DNA of 64,000 nt from Elmis aenea (Eukaryota; Arthropoda; Insecta; Coleoptera; Elmidae). The DNA lies in NCBI GenBank assembly GCA_947652605.1, contig OX393576.1:14100575-14164574 (forward strand), read 5' to 3'. The position numbers and the translations under genes are program-made. The notes under the pieces were generated by a model. That model did not search any database. It was not told the origin of the DNA and saw only the letters and a program-made list of their open reading frames with translations. Position 1 is the first letter of the stretch. Each line of letters starts with the position of its first letter. Shown here piece after piece: positions 21,141-34,585 of this stretch.

Positions 21141-22340
21141 GTGAGTCGCTTTCGTTCCAAGATCGGATTTGAACGTGGATGTGTGTGTTGTGTTAATATT
21201 ACTAAGTTTCTGTTCGGAGTTTTATTTTGATCGAAGTTGGTGTGAAGTCTCGTGGAACTGTGTTTGTTGTGTACAAAGTTCAAATGAAGGTGATGCAGTG
21301 CAATGAGAGTGTTGCAACAAGGCCGTCGCTCACTTGGCAACAACTAACCGCCTCGTCCTCTATTGCTACAATCATTCCATTATGACCGTTTATAGGCAGC
21401 TGACGTGAGCGTTCATATCGCTTACCTCGTTAATAGTTCCTTGTCGCGATTGTAGCTCATGATAATATATTGCGACAGGGACGCATTGTAATTCATGCGA
21501 AATTATCTGTTAGCTTACCATTGTAACGAATGATTAGTATCGGACGATGCAATTTAATACTGGTTTCTTTTTTTAAAGCTAGCCTGTCGCACTTGCTTTC
21601 CGATGTAATTGCGTTATTAAGGAACTTTTCCACGTTCTCTTGTTTTGCTTTAAAAACTCGTTCGGCTCTTTTTATTTCGAATTAAATCGATCTAAGATCT
21701 TTAACTCGATCAAAATAATCTTCACATTGTGTTATGGTTTTGTGTTTCTCAAGGACGATATACCGGTTAAGCGAGTTCGGCCGTTAAAACACCTGAGATA
21801 CATCTTGCGTTTAGTGTGCCGCGTTTATGTACGTGATATTCTGATTGTTGGCATAACGAACCTTTCGAAGCGCGTGGTGGTCGCGGCTGTCGCCTCGCAG
21901 CCTGTCGTGACGGGTGATTCATGATCGCCCAGAGGCAACTTCGCTCAGTTTAAGACGCCAGTGAAAGTAATTTCGCAGGTACCGAGAAAATTGCACACTT
22001 TAGCGGGAAAGATACAGCTACCTGTATCTCCCTTGTGAATCAACAAAAGACTGCAGCGTTCGGTGCCCGAATTCCTTTTCAAAACACTTGGCACCTGTTA
22101 GGCCTTCGTGCCTTCCTAAATCCCTTTGTTGCTAACAAAAGGTGTGTACAGACATTGATGGAAATACTGTTGTTGAAACGATAAAAATGACCAACAGAAC
22201 AATGTGCATATTTTTTCTACTTAAGTGCATTTATGTAAATATTTCTTTCACATTAAAATAAACAGTCGGGGTACTTTTCTGGCAAAACGGTTGAGTGGCA
22301 CACGTAAAGTTGCATAATCAAAACGATTTATACTACTACT
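21141..22340 (+). promoter_or_regulatory. CpG-richer start of the large Mxd intron
   Basis: For about 0.9 kb after exon 3 the base composition is clearly less AT-rich than the later intron, with many CpGs (notably about 21370-21480 and 21760-21930). This could hold intronic promoter or enhancer sequence. No exon was recognised; open frames here are not family-like. Confidence 0.35.
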
Positions 22341-22365
22341 GGCGTATTACACAAAATGTTTGGAC

Positions 22366-22570
22366 CAGAAAATTTGAATGAATGTTGAAAACTATTAAGA
22401 GAGAACAAATTGGATTAGAATAGGCTGTAAAAAATATTAAGATGGAGGAATTTGGATTAGCGTAGACAAAAAAAATTGGGTTAGTGTAGTTCTGGAAAAA
22501 TATTTAGTTAAAAACGAGAATTCGGCGAAAAAACTTTAGAATGGAGAATTTGTATTAGGTATTGTAAGAC
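22366..22570 (+). repeat. Degenerate ~55-bp tandem repeat
   Basis: About four diverged units share the phrases GAATTTGGATTAG and AAAAATATTAAGA in the same order. The edges are soft and the copies imperfect. No coding meaning was seen. Confidence 0.5.
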
Positions 22571-23662
22571 TGTGGACATAAACATTTGCCTTGTGTTGAT
22601 TTATACAGGGCATCGTTTTAAACAACCTAATTATAACCCACGCTTGAATTAAAATTGACCATGAAAGACATTACATTTGTTAAAGTAAAAAAAAGTGAGA
22701 TACACAGTACTTAAATTATGAAACAGGTTTTACTAGAGCGATTTTCTGTTTTAAATGCTTTTTTTTTCAATGTCATTAATTTTGACTACTTATCGTTCGG
22801 GTAGGGATGCACAAAGTTTTCGAGAGTTTTGTTATTATTTGTAAAAAAAAAGCGGACCATATCTTCTAGTTATTTTTACTGCAAATTTCAAAATAGAATT
22901 ATTTAAAAAAATACATTTTTTCCCATATAACGTGGGGGAAAGTAAAATTCTTGGTGACAATCGTTTGTACACGTGGTGTTAGAGCCGGTGTGGGAAGGTG
23001 CAGGGTGTGCGCTGCACACAGCTAGTTTTGTTTGTGGAATGGGAAAATACTGATTTGTTTCTTCATACTTCTTCATTCTCCACTAAACTAGGTTTTTCAA
23101 TTATCCATCATATAGTCTAGTTTTACATTAAAACACCTGCAAAACCTAATTGTTAACAGTTTGTATCCTTTCTGTGTCATGTAAACTAGTAATCTGGATT
23201 TTAAATTATGTTTCTGTTAGATGTGGTCTTACCATGTAAAGTTTCGTGCCTAAAATTGAAGCGACAGTGTGTTTTGTCGGTGTTTTGTTTGGTAAATATG
23301 GGGTTAGGGTGACTCACTAACTGGAATCCCCTACACTCAAAGCAATGTGTGATGCCTTATCGTACTTGAAATCTGTCAAGTTGACTTTAGATACTAATTG
23401 TATTAAACTAAAATGTGGGCACTGGGTGGTATAGAAGTTGATGTGCATTTGTTAATCGGGAATGTTAAAACAACTGCTGTGTATTTTGTGATATAAAAAA
23501 TTACCGCACGTGTTTACGCATGCGATTTGTGTATGACACATCCTAATTTTATTACAACTTATTTCCGGTTGACCAACTTCATACAAAATCTAATAAAATG
23601 TGCAAATGTAAATACATTATGAGACGTGGAACAAATTTGTACTTAATAAATACATTTAGGGC
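22571..23662 (+). other. Mxd intron, no recognised feature
   Basis: AT-rich intronic DNA with no supported gene or repeat. Two canonical CACGTG E-boxes occur, near 22976 and 23508. Confidence 0.45.
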
Positions 23663-23854
23663 CATGGGCGTCCGCAGGAGGGGCAAACGGAGCACTGGCC
23701 CCCTGGAATCGAGTAAAAATGAAATATGTGAAAGACCTTAAAAAAAATCCTAAAAATTAAAAAATTAAATTAAAATTTATATATGTATAAAGGAGTATTA
23801 TTTGTCTCTATGCTTTGCCCCCCCCCTGGTGAATTTTCTGCGTACGCCCATGTT
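23663..23854. mobile_element. Short hAT-type remnant
   Basis: The left end CATGGGCGTCCGCAGGAGGG is mirrored at the right by CTGCGTACGCCCATG, with the GGGGC-rich phrase next to the left end repeated in complement (GCCCCCCCCC) before the right end. The flanks TTTAGGGC and TTTAGCGT are a possible decayed 8-bp duplication. About 190 bp, non-coding. Confidence 0.6.
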
Positions 23855-26630
23855 TAGCGTTGTAACCTGTAACACTTATACAAGTTTTCCTATGTTAATA
23901 CGTACGTAAATAAATAAAGCTTAAGTGTGGAGAAAGTCAAAAAATCATTTCTCAAATGAAAGTTTAGTTTATTGTTTTTAAAGGAACGCTGTTTATTTAA
24001 TGGAGAGTGGTATACAACTCCCATAAATCGAGTTACGCAGTGGAACAGCGTTATTCAATCGCCAGTGCGTTAATTTTTGTACAGACTATAAATTTGTTAA
24101 CAAAAACTTGTACATTGAATGCATGTTTAAAGATATTTTATTTTGTTATTATTCTTCGGAAAACCTATAATATTGTGTATACAACTTTTAAGAAACTAAA
24201 AAATCAAATTTTCTTTTTTTAAAAATACAATTATGATGAAAGATTCGAAAAACTTTACTTCTCTGATCTTTTATTGGTATTTTTCAGAAATGACTCTTTT
24301 CCAATAACAATTTTTTATTCCTCGATATATTCGAGATGTCTGCTCGGAAAATCTTGTATCACGTATTTATTTTAAGACGGTGTTTGATTTTGTGCACGCT
24401 GCTACAGATAACTTTGGGTGCTTCATGTGAAGGGAATATTCGAGAAAAAAATATGTAATAAACATTTTATTTTTAGTTATTTTCGTAGGGCGAATTTTCC
24501 GTGTTACTATTTTTAGAGATTAGTAAAAAATTACTGCACTCTGCTACATATAACTCTTAGATGCTTGATATTTGGTGGGAAATAAAACTTGAAAATGTAT
24601 TCGTTACTAATTATAATATAATTACAATAATATATTACAATAAAATGACGTTAATTGCATATCTTCTTCAGGTTCTGGTAAATTAACGATTTGAATTAAA
24701 TAAGTTGTTCTCTTAAATCTGTTAGCAATAAGAAATTTGACGTCCATAGAAAATTGGTTTTTAAAATTAGGGGCCCTGGGGCTTAACCCCACAGTATCTC
24801 TAAATTAGACTTTGCATCGTGTACGTGACCAGTATAACGCGTCCAATATAAATTCAACAGAACCGGTATTATATCCTAGTACTAACCTCTAAAATTTATA
24901 AATATTACATGAGTATTATCTGCTCACTTTTACACATCCTATTTTTATAAAAAAGAACTAGTTTTGGGCTTTGTTAATAAAACTGACGTATGAAGCTGCT
25001 AGATATTTTAAATGTTCCAACTTTGTCGAACGATAGTAATAATACCTATAACTGTTTTATAATGCAGAATTTTTCCTTCTTGCGTAGTAAAATGATGTCG
25101 GTAAATGTGCTTTTTTATTGTTTTATTATTTGTGTAATTATAGCGTTACTTAATTTTTTTCATAACTGCTTAGTCGGCACTGATAAGAAATGAAACCCAT
25201 TGTTTATTATAGAAAGGAATGCATTTAAAATAGTCTTACTGGTGCTATTAATTATAATTTACTCGTAATGTGAGAACCATTTCTTCCCCACATAATTAGA
25301 CTCATAAACAGTTCCAATTGTTAGACATTGTTGCAAGTGTTAATACAGATTAATTTGTATGTACGCTATACGGTGTGTTTGGTATAAATTGCTTCTGCTG
25401 ACGTGTGTAAGGCAGCATTTACAATTTTTAATTGTATTGCTACCATTTTGAATATGACCATCGATGCATATTTAATTAAAAACAAACTGTAGATATGTGT
25501 TCTCGATTTCTACTTGGTTATCGATCGTTAGTCTGTGAAGGACATCCTTTTATTATAACTATCAAGTGTATACATTTCGAGATTAACTTTTGTGCTCTAA
25601 TGATTATACTACATTTCTTCAATTAATAATATTTGGCTCCATTAATCTTATCTTAATATTTATATATTACACGCAATCATATATTATATTTAGTAGTAAT
25701 TGACAAATTTGTTTTGATTTTGTTTAAGTAAACATCAATATTTGTTAAGCTAATTGCTTGTTGCTGTTAAATGATAATACATATTCGACTTACAGTTTTG
25801 ATTTTTCTAATGTGTGTGGTTATACTTTTTAAATTGTCGAGTTCGTTGTCTGTTTAATATAATTATTGACTTCAGTGTTCTCGAAGGTTAGATATCATAA
25901 ATCAATAAAAGTTTATCGCAGCGTGATGTTTAGCACTTAGTATTGTTACCATTATTTAGATTGGAGTAATGTATGTATGATGCAAAATATATTTTATTAA
26001 TATACGTGTTATTGTTAAGCTACAAGTGCAACATACGATTATTTTTTTCGAAGTACATGCATAAAACAGCTGAAATCATTATTTTTAATATTCACGCAAT
26101 CTTGATTTTTCTGTAATTGCACCATTGTATTAAGTATCAACGTCTGTTATAATTATTTGCAATAAATCTTTCTGGGAAAAAATTATATACCTACCGAGAT
26201 TTTTAATAGTTCCGTGGCTTATGACTTAAAAAAGTCGATGTTTTTAATATTTTAATGTATAGCTACACTTTGTTTTATTTAATCGGTCATGATTTTTATT
26301 TATTATTGATTATTATTAAAGAAACCCACCTCTTACTTGTATCGTTTTTTTAGTTTTCGAGTTTTAACGAATAATAATTAAAGTCAATTATCCCAAGGCC
26401 ATTAATAATTTTGCCACGAGAACGTTTTGCTTGGTTATAGCCCTCTGTCCATGGTTACAAAGCACCTATGATCATTTGTAATATAAGAAGTGCATTGAAA
26501 GTTACGATAATTTTTGGTAGATATGCCCGAATGCAAGTTGAGCTGATTGTGCACTCGTGTTTTTCTGATTCAACCTGCATGAGTGAAGATTTGCCAAATA
26601 TAGATTATTTGCAATGCACGAGTTATATTC
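23855..26630 (+). other. Mxd intron, mostly featureless
   Basis: AT-rich DNA. A GGGGCCCTGGGGCTTAACCC-like patch near 24768-24795 resembles subterminal hAT sequence and may be a decayed end. No gene was supported. Confidence 0.45.
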
Positions 26631-26639
26631 TGTCAGAAA

Positions 26640-27090
26640 ATTTCCTTCACCTAACCTCTACCTGTCAAATTAATGTATGCTATGTCAAATTTTACAAGTA
26701 CTGTCAGAGTGGTGCGCCAGGGGTGCGGTTTAATCTATATTAAAGTAACGCTACTGGTCGCCGAAATTCGTCAAAAAATTATCAAGACCAAAATATTTAA
26801 TTCCCTCCCAAATTTATATGTATTTTCGAACAATCACAAACTCAGATTTCTTAGAAACAACAAATAAACGCATGAAAATCTGATAATTGCGAAAAGGATC
26901 ATATTTATTGGCCATTTCTAGGAAATCTTGAGTTTGTTATTGGTCGAAAACGCAAATTTGACAGGATATCAACATCTGACAGGGCAATGTAAAATTATTA
27001 CCGTGTAATAATGCTCCTATTGGTAGTCTCTAGAAGATTTATTATTAGTGATTGGTTGAAAACGCAAATTTGACAGGTGAAGGAAATGTT
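26640..27090. repeat. Inverted and direct repeat cluster
   Basis: The phrase CGCAAATTTGACAGG, preceded by GAAAA, occurs twice in direct orientation (about 26945-26965 and 27058-27078). It is mirrored by CCTGTCAAATT near 26665, with CCTTCACC versus GGTGAAGG next to it. Probably a decayed foldback element of about 450 bp. Confidence 0.45.
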
Positions 27091-28370
27091 CAGTGTAATT
27101 TAGATCTGATTTGTTTAAATTTACCACAGATTCAAATGTCTAAATTTTATTGTAATTTTATTAAAGCAAAAAATAATCCAATGTAATAAATTGGCAGTAT
27201 TTCAATTCTGTTCCGTTTTGGCAACGCAATTAATATTCAAATATATAAACTCGAATGACTAAATATTTATATTTGTTTAGTTTCGAAACTGTATGAACGC
27301 TTTAAAATCATTTTTGCCGAATCAATCTGAAATTCGTGTTTTGTTTTCGTTGTTTACCGTTTCGCAGTGTTTGTTTTTTGTTCTAATAACGCCGAATTCA
27401 TTATTTTGTAATACTGTTTAAGCGTTGTTGTATAAATGCTTCTACTGAGCTGTGCGTTGGTTTTATTTATAGATTGAACTGTAAACAGTAATTTAATAAA
27501 GTGATATTTTATCACATCACACCATAAGAGAACTGTTTGTTCGAGTTATCTATATTTGAGTAAGTTTTAATTATTCGTTGACTCATTTTCATATATTTTG
27601 AGCAAATGTTTAATTATTAGTTCGCTGTATAAATTTTACAATAACTTAATTGTTAATGAGATAATTCGGTTGTACCTGTAATGTTTATAATAACATGTTG
27701 GTAATAGTAATTGTTAATTATACTCTCGGATATCGAAACGATACGATTGTCCAATTTAGAAGGGAACTTCGAACAGCATGGGCAGTTTACGCTCTAATTG
27801 CTACAACGTTTTTATAAAGTATTGAGTGTGGTCTGGTGTCTGCTGGCAAATTTTTATGCAGAAATTTATGTTATTAATTCGTGTTTTATTTAAAATTTAT
27901 TCTTACTAACTCAAACTTATAAATATCGTGGTAATAAAGAAAATATGCCCTTTACATGTTAATTGGTAATTGATTTCAAAAATTATTAATAACTTTTCTG
28001 TTTGTTATGTCGTAATTTATCGTTAATTAATCCAGAGCGGAATTATTTCGGTTATATAAGTTTCTTGTTGTGTAATGCGGTGATGCAGCTATTTCCATGG
28101 AAAAATTTCTGTGCACTAGTTTATACGCATGGTATTCTTCATGTTTATTATACTGCTAGTTGATCTGTGAAGCTCACGAATACGTTTAATTATGTCATTG
28201 ATTCGGTGCAGACTTTATTTTTGTTTTAACAGCGTGTTTTCGCATAATAGTTTTATTTTTTGTAAGGAATGCTGATGCAGTTTAAATGTAGCTGTGTGGA
28301 GTTTTGTCAATAGCAATTGCGACCATTATCAGTTAGTTATATTATGTTGTAGCGTCGATTACGTAGTCAT
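27091..28370 (+). other. Mxd intron, no recognised feature
   Basis: AT-rich intronic sequence. No open frame with family resemblance, inverted repeat or RNA gene was seen. Confidence 0.4.
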
Positions 28371-28490
28371 TGAGTGAGTTGGTAGAGTATCGATCGGTGG
28401 ACCCGGAAACGTTGAATGTGCGTGCGCCATGAAACCGCGTGCGTGAGTGCGTACGATTCGCGCCAAACGTACTTTATTGGTAACTGACAC
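28371..28490 (+). promoter_or_regulatory. Isolated CpG-rich patch in the Mxd intron
   Basis: About 110 bases with a dense run of CG dinucleotides (including GCGTGCGCC and CGATTCGCGCC) stand out in AT-rich surroundings. It is not part of any inverted repeat I can see. It could be an alternative promoter/first exon or an enhancer core. Low confidence. Confidence 0.25.
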
Positions 28491-28617
28491 GGTGTACTTA
28501 CTGTCTATATTTAGCTGTGGTTATTAGGAATATTTTTTTAATACGCGTATATTAGCGAAAATGACCACATTTGGTTCTAAAATTGCATTTTTGCAAGTTC
28601 GAAGTTAAATAATTAGA

Positions 28618-29907
28618 CAGGTGACAATGATCTACATGTTGTGTGGTATGGCAACCCATACGTTTTTGAAATCAGATAAAACAAGCTTTTTAATGATCCC
28701 AAAGCCAACTATGGTTAATATTTTTAAAAATCAAGTTTGGCTGATAGGTACATCAAAAATTGAGTGTGCCATGACTTTTTAGAATTTTTTTAAAAATTCT
28801 ACTTAAAAGTATCCACAGGAATCATTTCTAATATTCATTGCTACATAGGTGGCTATGGAATTATTTAGCATTAAAAAATCGTCTGTTTTTATTAATACTT
28901 TTTTCAAAATATTTGAAAAAGTTAATAGTGTAGGCCAGGCCCGTGCAACCTTTTAAGCCAATGAGCCAATTACAAATTTTATGAAATCGTTACGGGCCGC
29001 ACCACTTTCTAGTGGATATTGAGATTCTTCTAACAAGGGAGGGTCACGAAACATTGTCGCCAGAATTTGATTAAGGCTGTGTTTATTGCATCAAGGACAT
29101 CAAAACTAAATGTTTTCAGGAGTCATACGTGCCACTGGCCATTTTCTTCGAAAAAATGAAAAAATCTTAAACGGTTCCGGAGAAAAACGCGAAAAACGAG
29201 GCCTTTGCAAAAACGATTTTCCCTATGTTAAACGCCCATGCAAGTCGCATAGATATAGTTATATCGTACCACAACTTCTCAAATCACAGCGCTTATGCAG
29301 CGGTTTCGTTTTTGACGTTTTTCTCCGGAACCGTTTGAAGATATTTTCAAAAACTTTGCACCATTTTACTTGCAAAGGATGCGCGCATTGGTAAATAGAA
29401 GAATTTCGATTTTGCCTTAGACGGTTTCATGGCCAACGCGATCGCAAAAATGATCTTTTTATACAAATTTTTCAGTTTTTGCCCTATATTAATACATTCT
29501 TTTATTAAAGAGAGAGAATGGTTTCAGATGTTTAGCTAAAATATTAAAAATTTTAGGACTTGCTATTGTTGTGGGGCCTTGTTGTTTAAATGCATTTTTG
29601 AATAAGTTTTGTTGTCCCGCAAAGTTTTTTAATTCCCTTTTTCCTCTTCTCAAATCACCTGTTAATTTCTCATATTTTTTAGCATTTTTTGACATGTAAT
29701 GACACTTAATGTTGTACTCTTTAAAAACAACAATACTTTAATATTCAACTACTCGGTCGCGGCCGCATAAAAATGTCAGAGGTTGCACATTTCAAAATGA
29801 CATATAATTCGTATTGAAAGTCTGCCCAACTTTGCTAATTTAGCCAACTATGTACCCTTATAATAAAAAAGTTACCCGTACAACACATGCAGATTATAGT
29901 TACCCTG
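28618..29907. mobile_element. Foldback element, family H copy 1, rearranged
   Basis: The left end CAGGTGACAATGATCTACAT and the right end GATTATAGTTACCCTG match the ends of the element at 51136-53053, and TA follows the right end. Most of the left arm is missing. The right arm is interrupted from about 28934 by foreign sequence that begins CAGGCCCGTGCAACC and ends GGTTGCAC near 29793, after which element homology resumes. Confidence 0.7.
28934..29793. mobile_element. Probable element nested in the family H copy
   Basis: It starts CAGGCCCGTGCAACC and ends GGTTGCAC, which are complementary over GTGCAACC. Comparison with the uninterrupted copy near 52930-52950 shows extra sequence here. An inner inverted repeat around AACGGTTCCGGAGAAAAACG (29171) and its complement (29318-29337) is present. 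No clear target duplication, so class is uncertain (hAT-like). Confidence 0.45.
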
Positions 29908-30017
29908 TATAGTTGTATTGTGGAGTTTAATTGTCTTGAGTCAATGTTTATCAAACACTACAATATGTCGTTATTATGCCAATTTAGGTGTTAGATTATG
30001 TTTTGCTTAATAAACTA

Positions 30018-30224
30018 CAGGCGGTTCTCGATTTACGAACAGGTCGTTCGCTGTGTGCATTGTTCGTTATGTGTTGCAACACTTGAGCATGCATTTCAGA
30101 GCTTATACGATGTGTTTTTGAAAACTTCTCTTTTGTTTAACGTTAACAAATTACTCATATTTTTATCTTCAGACATGAATTATGACGTAGTTCTTGCGAA
30201 TGTTCATAAATCGAGATGTGCCTG
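30018..30224. mobile_element. Small pogo-like element (TA target)
   Basis: 207 bp bounded by CAGGCGGTTCTCGATTTACG and a complementary right end TAAATCGAGATGTGCCTG, with TA on each side. The terminal sequence resembles pogo/Tigger-type Tc1-mariner elements. No transposase. Confidence 0.7.
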
Positions 30225-33200
30225 TAATGCTTGAAACTTGAACACCATCGTTGCATACAATTTTATGTAGGATCGACATAAAAACTAGATTTTTAAACTT
30301 TTAAAGTCTAGAACACGAGAAATCCGTTGTTTGTAATATTTTACTTTGAAATACCTAACGTGAATGAATATTAATTTGACTTGGAGGCGCCACGTTGCAA
30401 CTTGTAAAACTAAACATTCCCCCTACACATAGTCTGTAAGGGGATGAAGTGGCAGGATTTAGAAATAGCAAGATATCATGTGTTGCACATAAAATGAAAG
30501 TTGTGTATATTCACCGTTTTAACAATTTAAAAGAAATACTAGTTGAAAAGCCCGTTGTATTCAAAGTAGAAATATTGTTATTTACTAAAAAAAAATTGTT
30601 TTGCATATTTACCTAAGAATGATACACCAGGTGACCTCGTTTTAAAGAAAAAAACTTACACAAATCTGAAGTATTAAGCATTGGATAGCATCTTTATGAT
30701 GAGAGCAATTAAAAAATTGGTCAGTACGGCACACAAAAATGGTTGTTCACCTTCCATCACTTCGATGGGCCGAGTAAATGTTTACCTCACACCAGATAAT
30801 TCATCTTTTACAATAAGAAACGCATTAAAAAAATGCTCATATGAAATTTGTTTGGTGTTATTGAGCTACTTAATGCGGCATAAAAATTGATTATGTAATC
30901 GTTGTTATTAACGGTATCAAGGGCAACTTATTTTTTTAATGATTGCTTTCTAGCTAATTAATTATAAATCACAAACACATTCGACTCGAGCAATGAAACA
31001 ATTTGTGGTGAACGGCTTGCCAGATATTACCATTAAAAGTACGATACGTAAAGCGTACTACGGTGTTTATTTTTGAAGAAGGTTGCTATAGCAACGTTTC
31101 TTCTTACGAATAAAAAAAATGCCACCCACCTATTACCCGTAACTTTCTGAAAGGTAATACCGATCTGCACAACCGTTTACAGCAAATAAATAATTTTAGT
31201 GGTTGTTTTGATTGAAATCTGTCTAATTATCGCAAATTTAGTACAGTTCCTTAAAAAAAAGTGGGCCTTGAATCGTAAAGATATGCAATTAAGTTTTTAT
31301 AGCATAATGAGTAACTCGCTAGGCATTGAGCAACTTTCACTTAATTTTTTTTTTATGTATGTTGCAATGAGATTTTTGTTTGTTTTCGTGTTTGTGTAAA
31401 TATACCTATAAATACCATTTAACCAATTTTTGTATACCCTTGGTGGCTAAAAGCTTAAAGCTTTCACGTAGTATAAAATTCGCAAAAACGAATAGATAGA
31501 GCATTAGGTACAATATTTAAATGTTTTAACTGTGTACTTTAGATTGAGCAATACCTTCAGCACAATTAAAACAAGTAACATTTGCGATTGTTAGACTATG
31601 AAAATAAATTACAATCAAGTTTGCCGTAAGCAAAAAAAATAACACTTCTATTTTTGATTATAAGCCATAAAAAAATAATGAAAATACGTTTTTAGATTAA
31701 TTTGTTTTATTAGGTTTTTGTATATTGATGCTGCATTAATTATAAAGTGTTGTGTTTGTTTGTAAGTTGATAAAGCTAGCTAAATATTTGGTGTTGATAA
31801 AATGAAGAGTGATAATTTTGTCATCAAAATAATATTATTTTTGTTGCCGTACATTGATTGTTACCAAGGTCTCGTTCAACTTCTGTAAACTAAAAGGAGG
31901 ATACCGTCCGTATCATCCTACGGTCAATGCCCGCTCTTTTGCATAGCGCCATATTTTTCCTCCCAGCACTTTCTCTACACGCTTCTATTTTGCGTCAGTA
32001 GGTGGAACAATTTCCGTAGACGGTGGAATAATTGACAACGTATATTTTTATACGTGTGCGTCATACCTTGTTTTTTTTTTATCGAATAATTTTACTTGCT
32101 TATGCACGTAGTTTTTTGTCATAGAAGTTTTAAAGTAGTGTCACCTCTTCGTGTCACAGATTCAGAAGTGACCATGTACGTTTGATCAGTGTTACATCTT
32201 TTATCAATACGAGTCGTGACCCAAAATTGGGTCGCTGATAGATAAGCTGTTGGCAAATTTATTTCTAGACTTGCATTTACAGTTTCTTTAATTTATTTTT
32301 ATTCAAGTATCAGAATTTTAAATTATTTATGTGTAATTTATTAAAATAGACGCTTTTATAAGTGTTAATCAGTATCCCATAACGGTTTTATTTTATAATA
32401 AAATTTAAAGCACGATTTGCAACTTGTAAGTTTAATTTTTTCTTCATAGCTTGAAATACGTAAGTTATTATCTTTTTATAACGCAAATATTAAGTGAATT
32501 TGTTGCTGGCCGATTTAATAAAGCTGTAATAATTTTTAGGAAAGGTAAAAATGCGTCAGTATTTATGTTAAACGTTATTTTTCGGTGAAGTAAATCTTTC
32601 AGATTTTCAATTAGCTCGGTTTGTGAAGTTGTACCGGCAGTTGTTTGAATGTAAAATCGACTAAAGAAGTCTTAAAAACAAATTAAAGTCAGTTTTAACA
32701 TTATTGTTTCACAAAGTGATTTGTAAGCATCGTCAAGGCACAAATTTTGCAAAATAATGCCAAAAATTTAAGATACAAAATAAGTGTGTATTATAAAACG
32801 CAAGTTGAACAAATCATTAGGGAAATTTCAGTTAATTTTGCCAGGTGTAACAAAATATTTGTACGAATTTTACGTCTTTTCGAGTTTTAAACATTGGAAA
32901 TTTATGTAAAATGTGTTTTAATTTTAATCAACTGATTTTATATTTCATGATTTAGAAATAAAATTGCGTTTGCATGGTTCGTTTTGGATGTTCATAATGG
33001 ATGAGTCATGCAGAGTGAACCGTCTGAGCATGCCGAATTGTTTCACTTCACTGAACGTTCCAAGTACAGGTCTTTTCGTTTCAGTTTATTTGTGTGATAT
33101 TAATTTAGGTCATTTACAATTTCCATTGCGTCGGGTTATTTTAAATTCGTTTTAAGCTTTTACCGTCCAATTTATTAAACTTCAAACTGTTCCATGCTAC

Positions 33201-34107
33201 ATGCAAACGAGCATTAGCACTGCAAAGATCTAAATTCGATAAGAAAGTATTGGTATCTCACTTATTATTAAAAGGCAACAAATGGTTCAATCACCAAAAC
33301 GATGCAGTTTTTCCAAACAAATGAAAAACCATTTAAAAGGTTTTAAGGGTGTCGAAGAAGTATTTGTTTTGTCACATAATGTGATATGTTAATAAATGCG
33401 ACTATATGGTAGGTAGTTCAAAAGTTGTAACCCAAACTTTTTTTTTTTTTTTAAATTGCAACTACAGCTGGCTGTGGCATTTTAAAATTTATTTTATTAT
33501 TGCAACTACAGTAGGTTAGTTAGCAAGGTCATCCGCTAAGCAATTTTCGTTCATCAATGCGTTTGGTATAAATGTAAGCCGTTTATTGTCGTTGGACATA
33601 AATTGATTTTGTTTTGTTTTTACTTAACTTGTCCAACTCAACTGTTTCTTTCTTGCACCTTTAAAAATCGTTTACAGCACTGTTAACGTAAACAAGTAGG
33701 CGGCTTATTAAGTTTTAGGTTATTGCATAACAGTTTTCTATTATATTTAATCCGATTAAAAATAATTAGAATTTTATTAATATTGTATTTTCCATAAAAA
33801 TCCACGAATCAAATTCCTGTGTCGTTAAATGTGCTTTAGGAATAATTTTTCTATAAAGTGCTTAATTGGATTACCACAGTAACAGAGTATAAAATGGCGG
33901 TTAAGTTATTTAGGCGTTTACTACATCCTGATTAACTTTTGATATAGGCTATTGTGAGCCAGAAATTACTGACCTTCGCTGTGAGCGAGTTCATGACCTG
34001 TGCCCGTATCTTTGAAGGTTATATTTTTTATTTCGTGGCTACACCAAAAATTTTAAACGTCAATTGGTATAATTTTTGACTAGATTGAAGATTTATTCGT
34101 ATGTATG
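30225..34107 (+). other. Mxd intron, mostly featureless
   Basis: AT-rich DNA with many short chance frames. Two things stand out: a palindromic X-box-like motif at 31082-31095, and a less AT-rich patch at about 31890-32045 that is not repeated elsewhere in the window. No gene was supported. Confidence 0.4.
31082..31095. promoter_or_regulatory. RFX-type X-box candidate
   Basis: GTTGCTATAGCAAC is a perfect 14-bp palindrome fitting the X-box form bound by RFX factors. Unlike the X-boxes at 3988-4518 and 10064-10509 it is not inside a mobile element I can recognise. Confidence 0.3.
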
Positions 34108-34437
34108 CGGCGTGTCCAAAAGGTATGGAATATGCTATTTATCCAAGTAAATATCCACTTTAGGGGAAAATGTTTTGAATAAAAGTTGTTTGGTACTTAG
34201 TTTTCCACCATAAAACAACATTTTTTTTACGAATAACATAGGCGCAATGAAAAACAATTGAATTTTTTGCCATTTAAAAAAAAATCAATTGTTTTTCATT
34301 GCGCTTTTGTTATTCGAAATAAAAGTTTGTTTTATGGTGGAAAACTAAGTACCAAACAACTTTTATTCAAAACATTTTTCCCTAAAGTGGATATTTACTG
34401 AGATATATAGCATATTCCATACCTTTTGGACACACTG
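34108..34437. mobile_element. Foldback element, 330 bp near-perfect hairpin
   Basis: The left arm starts CGGCGTGTCCAAAAGGTATG and the right arm ends CATACCTTTTGGACACACTG. The arms are nearly identical up to a short AT-rich centre. TA-containing TATG flanks both sides. Non-coding. Confidence 0.8.
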
Positions 34438-34585
34438 TATGTATATGAATCGATGTGTGTGTACTTGTCTACTCAAAAAAACTTAACCTTTAATTATAAT
34501 TGTATACATATACTTAATTTGGTGATAACGCGATTAAAAAAGATTTATTTGAACGCGTAGTGTACATTTTTTAATCACTTTAAAA

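Noticed and set aside
22976..23513. CACGTG E-boxes as Mxd autoregulatory sites (also 19635, 42189)
   Set aside because: A 6-mer is expected by chance several times in 64 kb, and there is no clustering at the promoter.
28385..28440. tRNA-like segment (GTTGGTAGAGT phrase)
   Set aside because: A D-arm-like phrase is present but no T-arm, anticodon stem or acceptor pairing follows.
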